Shown here piece after piece: positions 1 through 6,785 of a stretch of 64,000 bases of DNA. Each line of letters begins with the position of its first letter. The first letter of the stretch is position 1. Position numbers and translations under genes: made by a program. The notes beneath the pieces are model-generated. The model was not told the origin of the DNA. It did no database searches and was given only the letters and a program-made list of their open reading frames with translations. Source of the stretch: Candidatus Bathyarchaeota archaeon (GTDB lineage Archaea; Thermoproteota; Bathyarchaeia; Bathyarchaeales; Bathycorpusculaceae); NCBI GenBank assembly GCA_026014615.1, contig JAOZHZ010000004.1:310001-374000 (forward strand), given 5' to 3'.

Positions 1-28
1 AGGCGTGAACTTCTGTTATATGGCTCAT
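1..28 (-). CDS. possible 5' end of a gene running off the left edge
   Basis: On the minus strand an ATG overlaps the TGA stop of the zinc-ribbon gene by four bases (ATGA) and reads open for nine codons to the window edge (MSHITEVHA). ATGA overlaps are the usual coupling in this genome, so a second gene of the same operon is plausible. Nine residues are too few to identify it. Confidence 0.3.
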
Positions 29-180
29 TTTTGTTGTCCCCTCTTTTGTTTTTGTCGTGGTCTGTTCCAATATGGACTTTTGCAGCTAGGACACACTTTG
101 GGTTCTTGTTCCGTGGTCCTTGGTAGCCAAATGTGACCACAGCGTTCACATTTGTAAGCTTCGACCTGAACTTTTCCCAT
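25..180 (-). CDS. small zinc-ribbon protein (51 aa)
   Basis: A 51-codon frame too short for the ORF track. It has two CxxC knuckles, CERC near residue 11 and CPSC near residue 30, joined by a short strand-rich stretch, and ends in a basic Gln/Lys/Arg-rich tail. This is the layout of a single zinc ribbon, a fold used for nucleic-acid or protein binding in many small archaeal proteins. Its stop overlaps a further minus-strand start at the edge, suggesting an operon. It is divergent from the transposase, and the AT-rich repeated region lies between them. The specific role is unknown. Confidence 0.65.
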   Translation of the reverse strand: MGKVQVEAYKCERCGHIWLPRTTEQEPKVCPSCKSPYWNRPRQKQKRGQQK

Positions 181-212
181 ACCTTTCACTATTATAGTAG
201 TTGTATATTAGT

Positions 213-278
213 TTTAGTATATTAACTTTAGTATATTACCACAAAGCTTTAATGTTATATACCTATTAGTAATATACT
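213..278. repeat. AT-rich direct and inverted repeats between divergent genes
   Basis: TTTAGTATATTA occurs twice head to tail (213-224 and 227-238). The end of the second copy, AGTATATTAC (230-239), is matched by its reverse complement GTAATATACT at 269-278. A TATA-like TTATATAC lies at about 255-262, some 35 bases before the transposase start. The arrangement fits a regulatory site between two divergent promoters, or the left end of the transposon. No matching copy was found to the right of the transposase gene. Confidence 0.45.
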
Positions 279-295
279 ACAAGGCATATAGTAAA

Positions 296-1426
296 ATGAA
301 CGCAATGATGACCCCAAGAGAAACACGTGGTTTACAGATTGCGGAAGCAAAAGAATCTCAAATAACATGTGTAGAAGAGAACTTTTACACCGTAAAATCT
401 CAATTTGGGAATGGCGAGTACGCTGTTTCCAAAGTCAACGGCGAATGGATATGCGAATGCCCCGACAACAAATACCGAAACGTTAAATGCAAACACATCC
501 ACGCTATAATTATCTCCCAATCCCTAAAGGTAGAAGTTAAAAAGAATGTCGTTATCGCGCCGCTGAGCAACTCAAAATGCGTTTTCTGCGGTTCAGAACA
601 CATCGTTGAAGATGCAGTTCGCCACAATAAAAAATACGACATTCAGCGTTATCTTTGCAAGTCATGTGGCAAACGATTCTCAATTAACGTTGGTTTTGAG
701 GGAATGAAGGCTTCGCCTCAGGTTATCACTTCAGCCATGCAACTGTACTTCACAGGTGAATCCCTAAGAAACGTTCAGAAGTTCCTTAAACTCCAAGGCG
801 TACAGATAAGCCATGTTGCGGTTTTGAAGTGGATAAAGAAGTACACCACGTTGATGACGCAGTACCTTTCACAGATAAAGCCCAACGTAAGTGACACATG
901 GAGAGCAGATGAATTATACGTAAAAATCAACGGGAACCTAAAGTACCTCTTCGCCATGATGGACGACCAAACCCGTTTCTGGATAGCTCAAGAAGTCGCA
1001 GAGAGCAAAGATAAACATGACGCAAGAAACCTTCTGCGCATGGCTAAGGAAGTCGCTGGAAAGAAACCCATGACCTTCATAACAGACGGATTACCTTCTT
1101 ATCATAACGCTTACAAAAAGGAGTTCTGGACGCTAAAGGGACCAAGAACAGAGCACATCCGACACATCACCCTAAAAGGCGACAGGAACAATAACAAGAT
1201 GGAGCGCATGAATGGTGAAGTTCGTGACCGTGAGAAGGTTATGAGGGGATTAAAAAAAGACGAAACTGCCGTCTTGCAAGGATACCAACTTTATCATAAC
1301 TACATTCGACCCCATGAAGGCTTAAGTGGCAAAACCCCTGCTGAAGCTTGCGGAATAAAGGTCGAAGGCGTGAACAAGTGGAAAACATTAATAGAGAACG
1401 CTAGCCGAAGCAAACAGAGTATCTAA
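296..1426 (+). CDS. DDE transposase with SWIM-type zinc finger and zinc ribbon
   Basis: A 376-residue transposase. Residues about 35-75 form a SWIM-like finger (CEC followed by CKH), residues about 95-128 a zinc ribbon (CVFC and CKSC) with helix-turn-helix-like sequence after it. The catalytic core follows, with acidic residues in WRADELYVKI (about 203), FITDGLPSYH (about 260) and NNKMERMNGEVRDR (about 300). This resembles archaeal IS6-like DDE enzymes. It would cut and join the ends of its own element. No terminal inverted repeats or target duplication are obvious, so it may be a degraded or single-gene copy. It begins the accessory part of the window. Confidence 0.85.
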   Translation: MNAMMTPRETRGLQIAEAKESQITCVEENFYTVKSQFGNGEYAVSKVNGEWICECPDNKYRNVKCKHIHAIIISQSLKVEVKKNVVIAPLSNSKCVFCGSEHIVEDAVRHNKKYDIQRYLCKSCGKRFSINVGFEGMKASPQVITSAMQLYFTGESLRNVQKFLKLQGVQISHVAVLKWIKKYTTLMTQYLSQIKPNVSDTWRADELYVKINGNLKYLFAMMDDQTRFWIAQEVAESKDKHDARNLLRMAKEVAGKKPMTFITDGLPSYHNAYKKEFWTLKGPRTEHIRHITLKGDRNNNKMERMNGEVRDREKVMRGLKKDETAVLQGYQLYHNYIRPHEGLSGKTPAEACGIKVEGVNKWKTLIENASRSKQSI

Positions 1427-1502
1427 GTATCCCGTAAACTTTTCTCTTATCAAGCGTTGATTTTATATAGGTAAAGTGCGTAAAACTGACTTTGTGGGCA
1501 AA

Positions 1503-1772
1503 ATGTTCACCATAAATTTATTCCAGATGTTTGGCACCGACACGTTACGCCATAGAGAAACTGCAAGAAAGGTAGTTGAAACGTTGCCCAAAGACTCAGA
1601 GCATTCGCCGATTATAATAGACTTCCAGAACATTGACTTTGCTTCTCGGTCTTTTTTACATGAACTGCTTTGTGATTTAGGCGATAGAACAGTTGACTTT
1701 GCAAACAGGAATGAAGAAGTATACCAACTGACGGAAATAATACTGAAAAAAGGCGTATACATTAACTGCTAG
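1503..1772 (+). CDS. STAS-like domain protein (DUF4325 type)
   Basis: A small alpha/beta protein of about 89 residues. The strand IIIDFQNIDFASRSFLHELL is the hallmark of STAS-like DUF4325 proteins, where a strand ending in Asp leads to a helix after a Ser. The ORF track starts at GTG 1476, but a TATA-like TTTATATAG at 1462-1470 lies only a few bases before it. ATG 1503, about 35 bases downstream, fits an archaeal promoter better. Such proteins commonly accompany a histidine-kinase-like ATPase, and one lies just downstream, but here on the opposite strand. By analogy with anti-sigma/STAS pairs it may be the partner of that ATPase; this is inference. The stop codon is TAG. Confidence 0.6.
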   Translation: MFTINLFQMFGTDTLRHRETARKVVETLPKDSEHSPIIIDFQNIDFASRSFLHELLCDLGDRTVDFANRNEEVYQLTEIILKKGVYINC

Positions 1773-1777
1773 CCAGA

Positions 1778-2623
1778 CTACATAATGTAGTTGTACATGT
1801 TAACATCTTTTACGTTAAAGTTGATGCAGACTACTGCCCCTCTCCAATAGGCATCTATCAGAATTTCTTTTCGTTTATCCCCTTTGTAGTATATTATGGA
1901 GTCGCCTGACATTATGATAAGTTTTCCTCCATAGCCTCGAAGGAAGAGGTTTGCTATATTGGGTATTCCTGTTCCACGTGCATTGCTTTTTTTCTTAGCT
2001 GACTTTGAAGATTTGCCGTCTAAAGCGTTCTTTATTGCTTGAGCGTCTGTTTCTACTTCAAACGCCGTTCCGTCATACGATTCTTTGTATCCTATTCCAT
2101 TGTCGGCTATTACTATCTCACACGTTTTACTGTTGGAGCCTTGGTAGTATTGGGCAAGAATCCAGTAGTGGTCGATTTTGGCATGTTCGTTGACGTTGTT
2201 TACTAGCTCACTTGTCAAGTATTTTACGTTGTTTTTGTACCAGCCAGCATGTTGTATGTTTGCTTGTGATAAAATTCTTTCTTCATACTGTCCTAGTACG
2301 TTGTCGTTTTCAAATGGTGGCAGTTTTGTTATTGGGAGATAATGTTTTTCGTTGTTCGGAAGGCATGTAACGCCTTGTTGAAATTTAATTGTGTCTAGGT
2401 AACTACAAGCATCACGAGTTGGGTCTTCTGTACAGTTCACTGTGAGACCGTTATGGTTGGCATAAACTGTGAGAGGGAGAATGGATAAGGGAGTTACAAA
2501 TTTGACTGTTGATAATTCAACTTCTCGTTTGCCCTTCAGCAAAGCTTTTTCCATTTCTGCAAGGTTATTTGCAACTTCATCCAATCTTTCAGAGATGCCG
2601 AAAGGCTTTGCTTGAATTTCCAT
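1778..2623 (-). CDS. histidine-kinase-like ATPase (GHKL/HATPase_c)
   Basis: About 281 residues. The C-terminal half has the GHKL ATP-binding motifs in order: N-box SELVNNVNEHA, G1 box IADNGIGY, and G2 box ARGTGIPNI with a Lys/Ser-rich lid before it. There is no phospho-acceptor His domain, transmembrane segment or receiver, so it is a stand-alone soluble ATPase rather than a sensor kinase. The N-terminal half is not recognised. The track start is ATG 2641. A TATA-like element at about 2647-2658 makes the internal ATG at 2623 (MEIQAKPFG) the better start for a leaderless message. It converges on the STAS-like gene with a five-base gap, and the stop is TAG. Confidence 0.65.
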   Translation of the reverse strand: MEIQAKPFGISERLDEVANNLAEMEKALLKGKREVELSTVKFVTPLSILPLTVYANHNGLTVNCTEDPTRDACSYLDTIKFQQGVTCLPNNEKHYLPITKLPPFENDNVLGQYEERILSQANIQHAGWYKNNVKYLTSELVNNVNEHAKIDHYWILAQYYQGSNSKTCEIVIADNGIGYKESYDGTAFEVETDAQAIKNALDGKSSKSAKKKSNARGTGIPNIANLFLRGYGGKLIIMSGDSIIYYKGDKRKEILIDAYWRGAVVCINFNVKDVNMYNYIM

Positions 2624-2683
2624 AGCTCCGCTTTTATGCATAAGTAATATTTAAAATAATTTTAACAAGTGGCAATTGGAGTA

Positions 2684-2750
2684 TCACCCGACTGTTAACA
2701 CCTCTCTTCAGACCCCTTGTTTTGTCACCCGAGAGTTAACACTCTTCTCC
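2684..2750. repeat. imperfect direct repeat with GTTAAC cores
   Basis: Two 26-base copies begin TCACCCGA and contain GTTAACAC (2684-2709 and 2725-2750, centres 41 bases apart, close to four helical turns). A further isolated GTTAAC lies near 2764. They lie in the gap between the divergent ATPase and AlbA_2 genes, where a regulator could bind both promoters. The remainder of the gap up to 2944 shows only a Shine-Dalgarno sequence (GGGGGAGG) just before the AlbA_2 start. Confidence 0.4.
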
Positions 2751-2944
2751 ATCGCCTATGAAGTTAACAGAACCCAAAAGGGCAAATGTTAAAAGAAAAT
2801 GCATTACCACCAGAACCAACCAATACGAAGAATCAGGAAAAAAGAAAGACATACACATAACATTGCTCTAAAAAATTACAGTACGGGTCAGTTAAAGCGA
2901 AGAGAATAATATTCAAGTATGGAAAAAATCGGGGGAGGTTATTC

Positions 2945-4261
2945 ATGTATAACCCATTTGATGAAAAAATCGAGAATCTAAAACTTCAAGATATTAAAGC
3001 CCTTAGAGAAAAACAAGTGACAGAAGGATTCTATATAGAATATAAGTCAACTTTCACAACAACATTAAAGATTGCTCGGTCTATAGCATCTTTCGCAAAC
3101 ACACATGGCGGATGGTATTTCATAGGCATTGAATCAGATCAATCAAATCTTCCAACTACTTTTCCAGGTTTTGATTTAAAAGAACACCCCAAGCCGTTAG
3201 AGCATATACGGGACATCATCAAAGACAATATAGACCCTTTTCCAATATATTATTCTAAGCTAATCGAAGTTGAAACTGGAAAAGCAATAGTGGTTCTTGA
3301 AATTCCAGAAAGCGATGAGCCTCCGCATATAACTAAAGATGGCAGGATTTACAGAAGGAATTCGGCGGGTTCTGACCCCGTTGCTGAAAACAACAGATAT
3401 GTTATAGATGGCTTATATGAAAAAGCTAACAACATCGACAAAAAAATCGAAAGATTCTGTTGCAGACAAATCGCGATCTCAAGAGGTGAAGAAAAAAACA
3501 GTTGGATGGAAGTATATTTAATGCCTTATCCGCTTAACAGAATGGAAATTGATAGCTTTTTTAAAACAAAATTTATTGATGATTTAAAAGTAAAAATGAA
3601 TGGCGTTACTAAAATTGAATTCTCAGCTAATGCACACCTTTCAGCAAGCATTCCATTTAACTGCACAAGTGCGTCATACTCTTCAGTAATCTTCAGACAG
3701 GCAAACACAGGGGGATTAGCACACATGGGTCTAACGTTTGAATTATATAGAAATGGAAATGCAAAAATCATTATTCCATATCAATCCATTCCCAGTGGTA
3801 ATACTCAAAGTAAAAGTCCAGCTTGGGAAAAAATGATCTCATGCCTAAAAGACGAGGACATAAGGTTATTCACAATTATCGATGGATTTAAAGCTCTGAG
3901 CATTTTTGTTTGTCTTCTTCAGCACTATATAGACATAATTAAATCACAAAATTGGAAAGGCAAAATTTTGTTAGCTTACAGACTCGAAAACACTTGGAGA
4001 ACAATCCTATTTTTTAATTCAAATAACATGATTGAGCACATTGAAAAATACGGTGTTTCAGTATGCCAAAAAGACAACGCTTGGATACCAACAAGGTTGA
4101 GAAAGGAGTACATGATAGAAGAAATCCCAGAAAACTGCATTTTTTGGCTTTCCCAGTTTATGATAATTTCATCTCATTTTGGATTTTTCCCTGGTGAAGG
4201 CAGAGCGTTTGTTAAAGAATGGATAACCAGTTTTTCTAAAAATGGCGATGACACGCCCTAA
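2945..4261 (+). CDS. AlbA_2 (Schlafen-type) domain protein
   Basis: 438 residues with a strong ribosome-binding site (GGGGGAGG) before the ATG. The N-terminal 140 residues form an AlbA_2 domain. It opens with an acidic E-Y-K-S motif (FYIEYKSTF), then SIASFANTHGGWYFIGIE, and closes with the R-x-Y-R-R-N-S segment (GRIYRRNSAG). In bacterial and archaeal proteins this domain is linked to nucleic-acid binding or cleavage and is frequent in accessory and defence loci. The C-terminal 290 residues are not recognised and show no membrane segment. The gene stands alone between two palindromic or repeated regulatory regions. A defence or regulatory role is a guess from context. Confidence 0.7.
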   Translation: MYNPFDEKIENLKLQDIKALREKQVTEGFYIEYKSTFTTTLKIARSIASFANTHGGWYFIGIESDQSNLPTTFPGFDLKEHPKPLEHIRDIIKDNIDPFPIYYSKLIEVETGKAIVVLEIPESDEPPHITKDGRIYRRNSAGSDPVAENNRYVIDGLYEKANNIDKKIERFCCRQIAISRGEEKNSWMEVYLMPYPLNRMEIDSFFKTKFIDDLKVKMNGVTKIEFSANAHLSASIPFNCTSASYSSVIFRQANTGGLAHMGLTFELYRNGNAKIIIPYQSIPSGNTQSKSPAWEKMISCLKDEDIRLFTIIDGFKALSIFVCLLQHYIDIIKSQNWKGKILLAYRLENTWRTILFFNSNNMIEHIEKYGVSVCQKDNAWIPTRLRKEYMIEEIPENCIFWLSQFMIISSHFGFFPGEGRAFVKEWITSFSKNGDDTP

Positions 4262-4328
4262 AAAAGCTGTTTTACCACAAGCAGAGACCAAAGAAACTCC
4301 GCACGATAAAACAGCAGAGTTCCACTTT

Positions 4329-4346
4329 ACAAATTTATAAATTTGT
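4329..4346. promoter_or_regulatory. perfect 18-bp palindrome upstream of the terminase-like operon
   Basis: ACAAATTTATAAATTTGT is identical to its own reverse complement. It contains a TATA-like core and is followed within about 15 bases by related half-sites (GATAAATTT). It lies 67 bases before the first ATG of the downstream operon (4413). This placement suits an operator that also covers the promoter. Confidence 0.5.
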
Positions 4347-4412
4347 GAATTGATAAATTTCGCGACAGTTTAAAAGTTTCTTTTGGTGTTTTGTTTCTTT
4401 TGTGGAATCATA

Positions 4413-4811
4413 ATGAAAGAAATTCCAAGCCAAATTAAAAACTTAACCGCTGGAGACCTCGTCCAAGTTGAATGGACAGACGCATCTATCGGTAAGAGCC
4501 TTAGTAATGGGTTGGGCGGCATTGATGTGCCCGTCAAGAGTTGGGGTATCTATATTGGTGTGTTGGGGCAGAAGCGTCGGCATGTGATTTTGGCGCAGAA
4601 CGCTTTTCGCTACAGTGACGGACTCTACGACATCGACTACACTGCAGTGCCTGTGCCGTGGACCACCAACGCCACCGTGCTGGCGAAGGGGCATGTCAGC
4701 GGGGAGGAAGCCAAAGTGCTGCTACACAGCTTCACCATCAACGAGAAGGCCAAGTCGGAGACGCACACTTTGGGGCGGTGTCTGCGTCAGAGGAGGCTGC
4801 GTAACCATTGA
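4413..4811 (+). CDS. uncharacterised protein, first gene of terminase-like operon
   Basis: The track begins at TTG 4383, but ATG 4413 gives a cleaner N-terminus (MKEIPSQIKNLTAGDLV). The product is about 132 residues. The N-terminal half looks like a small beta-rich domain: GDLVQVEWTDA, a Gly-rich turn, then SWGIYIGVLG. This resembles hydrophilic SH3-like or NlpC-like barrels, but no catalytic Cys-His pair is evident. The C-terminus is basic (RCLRQRRLRNH). I do not recognise the family. The stop overlaps the TTG start of the next gene (TTGA), and the gene set leads into a terminase-like protein, so an element-encoded function is likely. Confidence 0.55.
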   Translation: MKEIPSQIKNLTAGDLVQVEWTDASIGKSLSNGLGGIDVPVKSWGIYIGVLGQKRRHVILAQNAFRYSDGLYDIDYTAVPVPWTTNATVLAKGHVSGEEAKVLLHSFTINEKAKSETHTLGRCLRQRRLRNH

Positions 4812-5056
4812 CGGACTGGGTCAAACGGGCACTAACGCGACGCAAAAAGCCCTCAACGGGAAAGCGTGCCAGAGAGGAGGAGCCGAGCCCGAGGCTGGTG
4901 TTAGGCGTCAAATTCGCCATAACCTTCACCTTCAGCCTCTCAGCCATCGAAATCGCCCACCTCGCCCTGATAGGAACATGGAACAGCGAAGTCTTTGCCG
5001 CAATAACTGGGCTATCGGGTACGATTATGGGAATTTTGATTTCGCAAAAAACGTAG
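4808..5056 (+). CDS. small membrane protein (82 aa), terminase-like operon
   Basis: It starts at a TTG overlapping the previous stop. A basic N-terminal 30 residues (RRKKPSTGKR) precedes two predicted membrane helices, about 32-52 (LGVKFAITFTFSLSAIEIAHL) and 60-78 (EVFAAITGLSGTIMGILIS). A small two-helix membrane protein here could be a holin-like or membrane-anchoring component, but nothing proves that. It ends in TAG, and the reading frame continues open past it straight into the next ORF, so the two could once have been one protein. Confidence 0.5.
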   Translation: MTDWVKRALTRRKKPSTGKRAREEEPSPRLVLGVKFAITFTFSLSAIEIAHLALIGTWNSEVFAAITGLSGTIMGILISQKT

Positions 5057-5071
5057 GGTGGAGGGTCGCTA

Positions 5072-5407
5072 TTGGTTAAAATTCCACGCAATAGCATGTT
5101 GAAAAACCGCGTTAGAAAACTTCGAACAGAAGTCAAGGTAGACACGCAAAAAATCCGTGATGACGCAATAAAAAGCCTTCAGGAACTTTTCAAGCTCGCA
5201 AAAGCACAAGCACAAGACGAGAAAGTGAAGCTGAAACAAAGGGAGTCATGGGCGCGAGTAGCCGCGTACATCTGCCAAATCATGAACGGCATCGCAACCC
5301 GAATCGATGAACAACAAATCGACAAAGACTTAGACAGACTGGAGGAACTAATCAACGAGGTCACAGCAAAAAATAAAACTCAGACAACTGGAACAGAAAA
5401 TCAATAG
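5072..5407 (+). CDS. small helical, probably coiled-coil protein (111 aa)
   Basis: A TTG start with a good ribosome-binding site (GGTGGAGG) about five to eight bases upstream. The protein is almost all predicted helix and highly charged, with heptad-like stretches (LQELFKLAKAQAQDEKVKLKQ and DKDLDRLEELINEV), pointing to a coiled coil. In tailed-virus-like gene orders, a small helical protein just before the large terminase is often the small terminase subunit, which is also helical and oligomeric. That is a position-based guess. It is in the same frame as the preceding membrane-protein ORF. Confidence 0.5.
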   Translation: MVKIPRNSMLKNRVRKLRTEVKVDTQKIRDDAIKSLQELFKLAKAQAQDEKVKLKQRESWARVAAYICQIMNGIATRIDEQQIDKDLDRLEELINEVTAKNKTQTTGTENQ

Positions 5408-5438
5408 TACAGAAACGATAGAGTTCCCCAAAGAGCCA

Positions 5439-6785
5439 TTGCAGTTCTGCACGGAAAACATAGATTTTTACCCAACCGCCTATCAAGCCGAGCTTATTAA
5501 ACAGTTCAAGAACAACCAGTTTGTTGCGGCGCGGTGGGCACGACAGACAGGCAAAAGCCACACCATCAGCGCCCTGCTTTTGCATTACGCCTTAACCCAC
5601 CCCTACGTTAACGTGGGCATTGTGGGTCCCAGCTGGAGACAAACCAAACTTGTAATCAAACACATTAACGGGTTTCTCAAAAAACTCCCCCACGCCAGCG
5701 GAAGACCACAAAAAACCGCCGTCTCCCTCACCAACGGCAGCACCATCGAAGCCTACCCGAATAACCCTGAAACCATCCGAGGCCCAACCCTGCACGTTGT
5801 TTACGCGGACGAATTCAACTTCATACCCAACGACGAAGAACTCTACGACGCCATCCTCTTCACGTTGGGAACCACCGACGGCAAATTCGTCTGCACCAGC
5901 ACCCCATGGCACACAGACAGCATTTTCCACAAAATCTTCCACGACACAGCCTACGCAGAATACGCCAAAAGCCACGTTACATGGGAACAAGCAACCGAAC
6001 CCCACGGACCCCTCAAACGGAGGATACTTAGCCGCATAAAACGGCAACTGGAAGGTGACCCCGCAAGATGGAAACGGGAAATGCAAGCCGAATGGGCAGA
6101 AAACGAAGCCGCCTACCTCAGCCAAGCCCTCATCGCAGGCTGCATCGACCACACCCTAGACTACACAGACTTTGAGACTGCTGTCAATGGCGACTTCTAC
6201 ATGGGACTGGACTTAGGCAAGCATCAGGACTACAGCGTCTTAGCCGCCATCAAAGTTGAAGAAGGCAAACTCAAACTGGTTCACATGCGCCGCTTCCCCC
6301 TCGAAACCCCCTACGCAAGTGTCATTGGCTACGTTAAAACCCTCAACGACCGATGGCAAAGCATCCACAAAATCTATGTGGACTGCAGCGGCGTTGGCGA
6401 CTACATAACTGAAGACATGCAAAACGCGGGCTTGTTTAACGTGGAAGGCGTCAAATTCACCGTGGAATCCAAGCAGACGATGGCACAGCACCTTAAACAA
6501 GCCATGACCGAAAAACGCCTCGGCATACCCTACGATAGCGAACTCATTGCCGAACTCAACGTGGAGCAGTATGAGTTGACTAAGGAGGGGAAAACGCGGT
6601 TTAGTCACCCGCAGGGCACGCATGATGACCGTTTCTGGGCGCTTGCCTTGGCAGCATACGCCACAAGAACCGAACCCGCGCCACGGCTGTGGGTGGTTGC
6701 CAAAGCCGCAAACGCCTGCAAAACCCGACTCCGCCAAATCCGCCAACAACTCGCCAAACACAAAGTACAAGGGCAAACAAGATGA
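5439..6785 (+). CDS. terminase large subunit-like ATPase/nuclease
   Basis: 448 residues with both terminase domains. The N-terminal ATPase has a Walker A-like ARQTGKS (about 36), Walker B followed by Glu in HVVYADEFNF (about 122), and the coupling motif CTSTPW (about 152). The C-terminal RNase H-fold nuclease shows GLDLGKHQDYS (about 248), KIYVDCSGVGD (about 305) and HDDRFWALA (about 395), which carry the expected metal-binding acids. Such proteins pump and cut DNA during head filling of tailed viruses. No portal, protease or capsid gene is visible, so this is either a remnant or a reused module. The start is uncertain: TTG 5439 has no ribosome-binding site, yet the frame is open back to 5352. 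Confidence 0.85.
   Translation: MQFCTENIDFYPTAYQAELIKQFKNNQFVAARWARQTGKSHTISALLLHYALTHPYVNVGIVGPSWRQTKLVIKHINGFLKKLPHASGRPQKTAVSLTNGSTIEAYPNNPETIRGPTLHVVYADEFNFIPNDEELYDAILFTLGTTDGKFVCTSTPWHTDSIFHKIFHDTAYAEYAKSHVTWEQATEPHGPLKRRILSRIKRQLEGDPARWKREMQAEWAENEAAYLSQALIAGCIDHTLDYTDFETAVNGDFYMGLDLGKHQDYSVLAAIKVEEGKLKLVHMRRFPLETPYASVIGYVKTLNDRWQSIHKIYVDCSGVGDYITEDMQNAGLFNVEGVKFTVESKQTMAQHLKQAMTEKRLGIPYDSELIAELNVEQYELTKEGKTRFSHPQGTHDDRFWALALAAYATRTEPAPRLWVVAKAANACKTRLRQIRQQLAKHKVQGQTR

Noticed and set aside
296-1426. Complete insertion sequence with terminal inverted repeats
   Set aside because: No matching inverted ends or target duplication were found around the transposase, so only the gene is reported.
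5592-6776. Long minus-strand frames opposite the terminase gene
   Set aside because: The plus-strand protein has all terminase motifs; the antisense frames have no domain and reflect GC-rich third positions.
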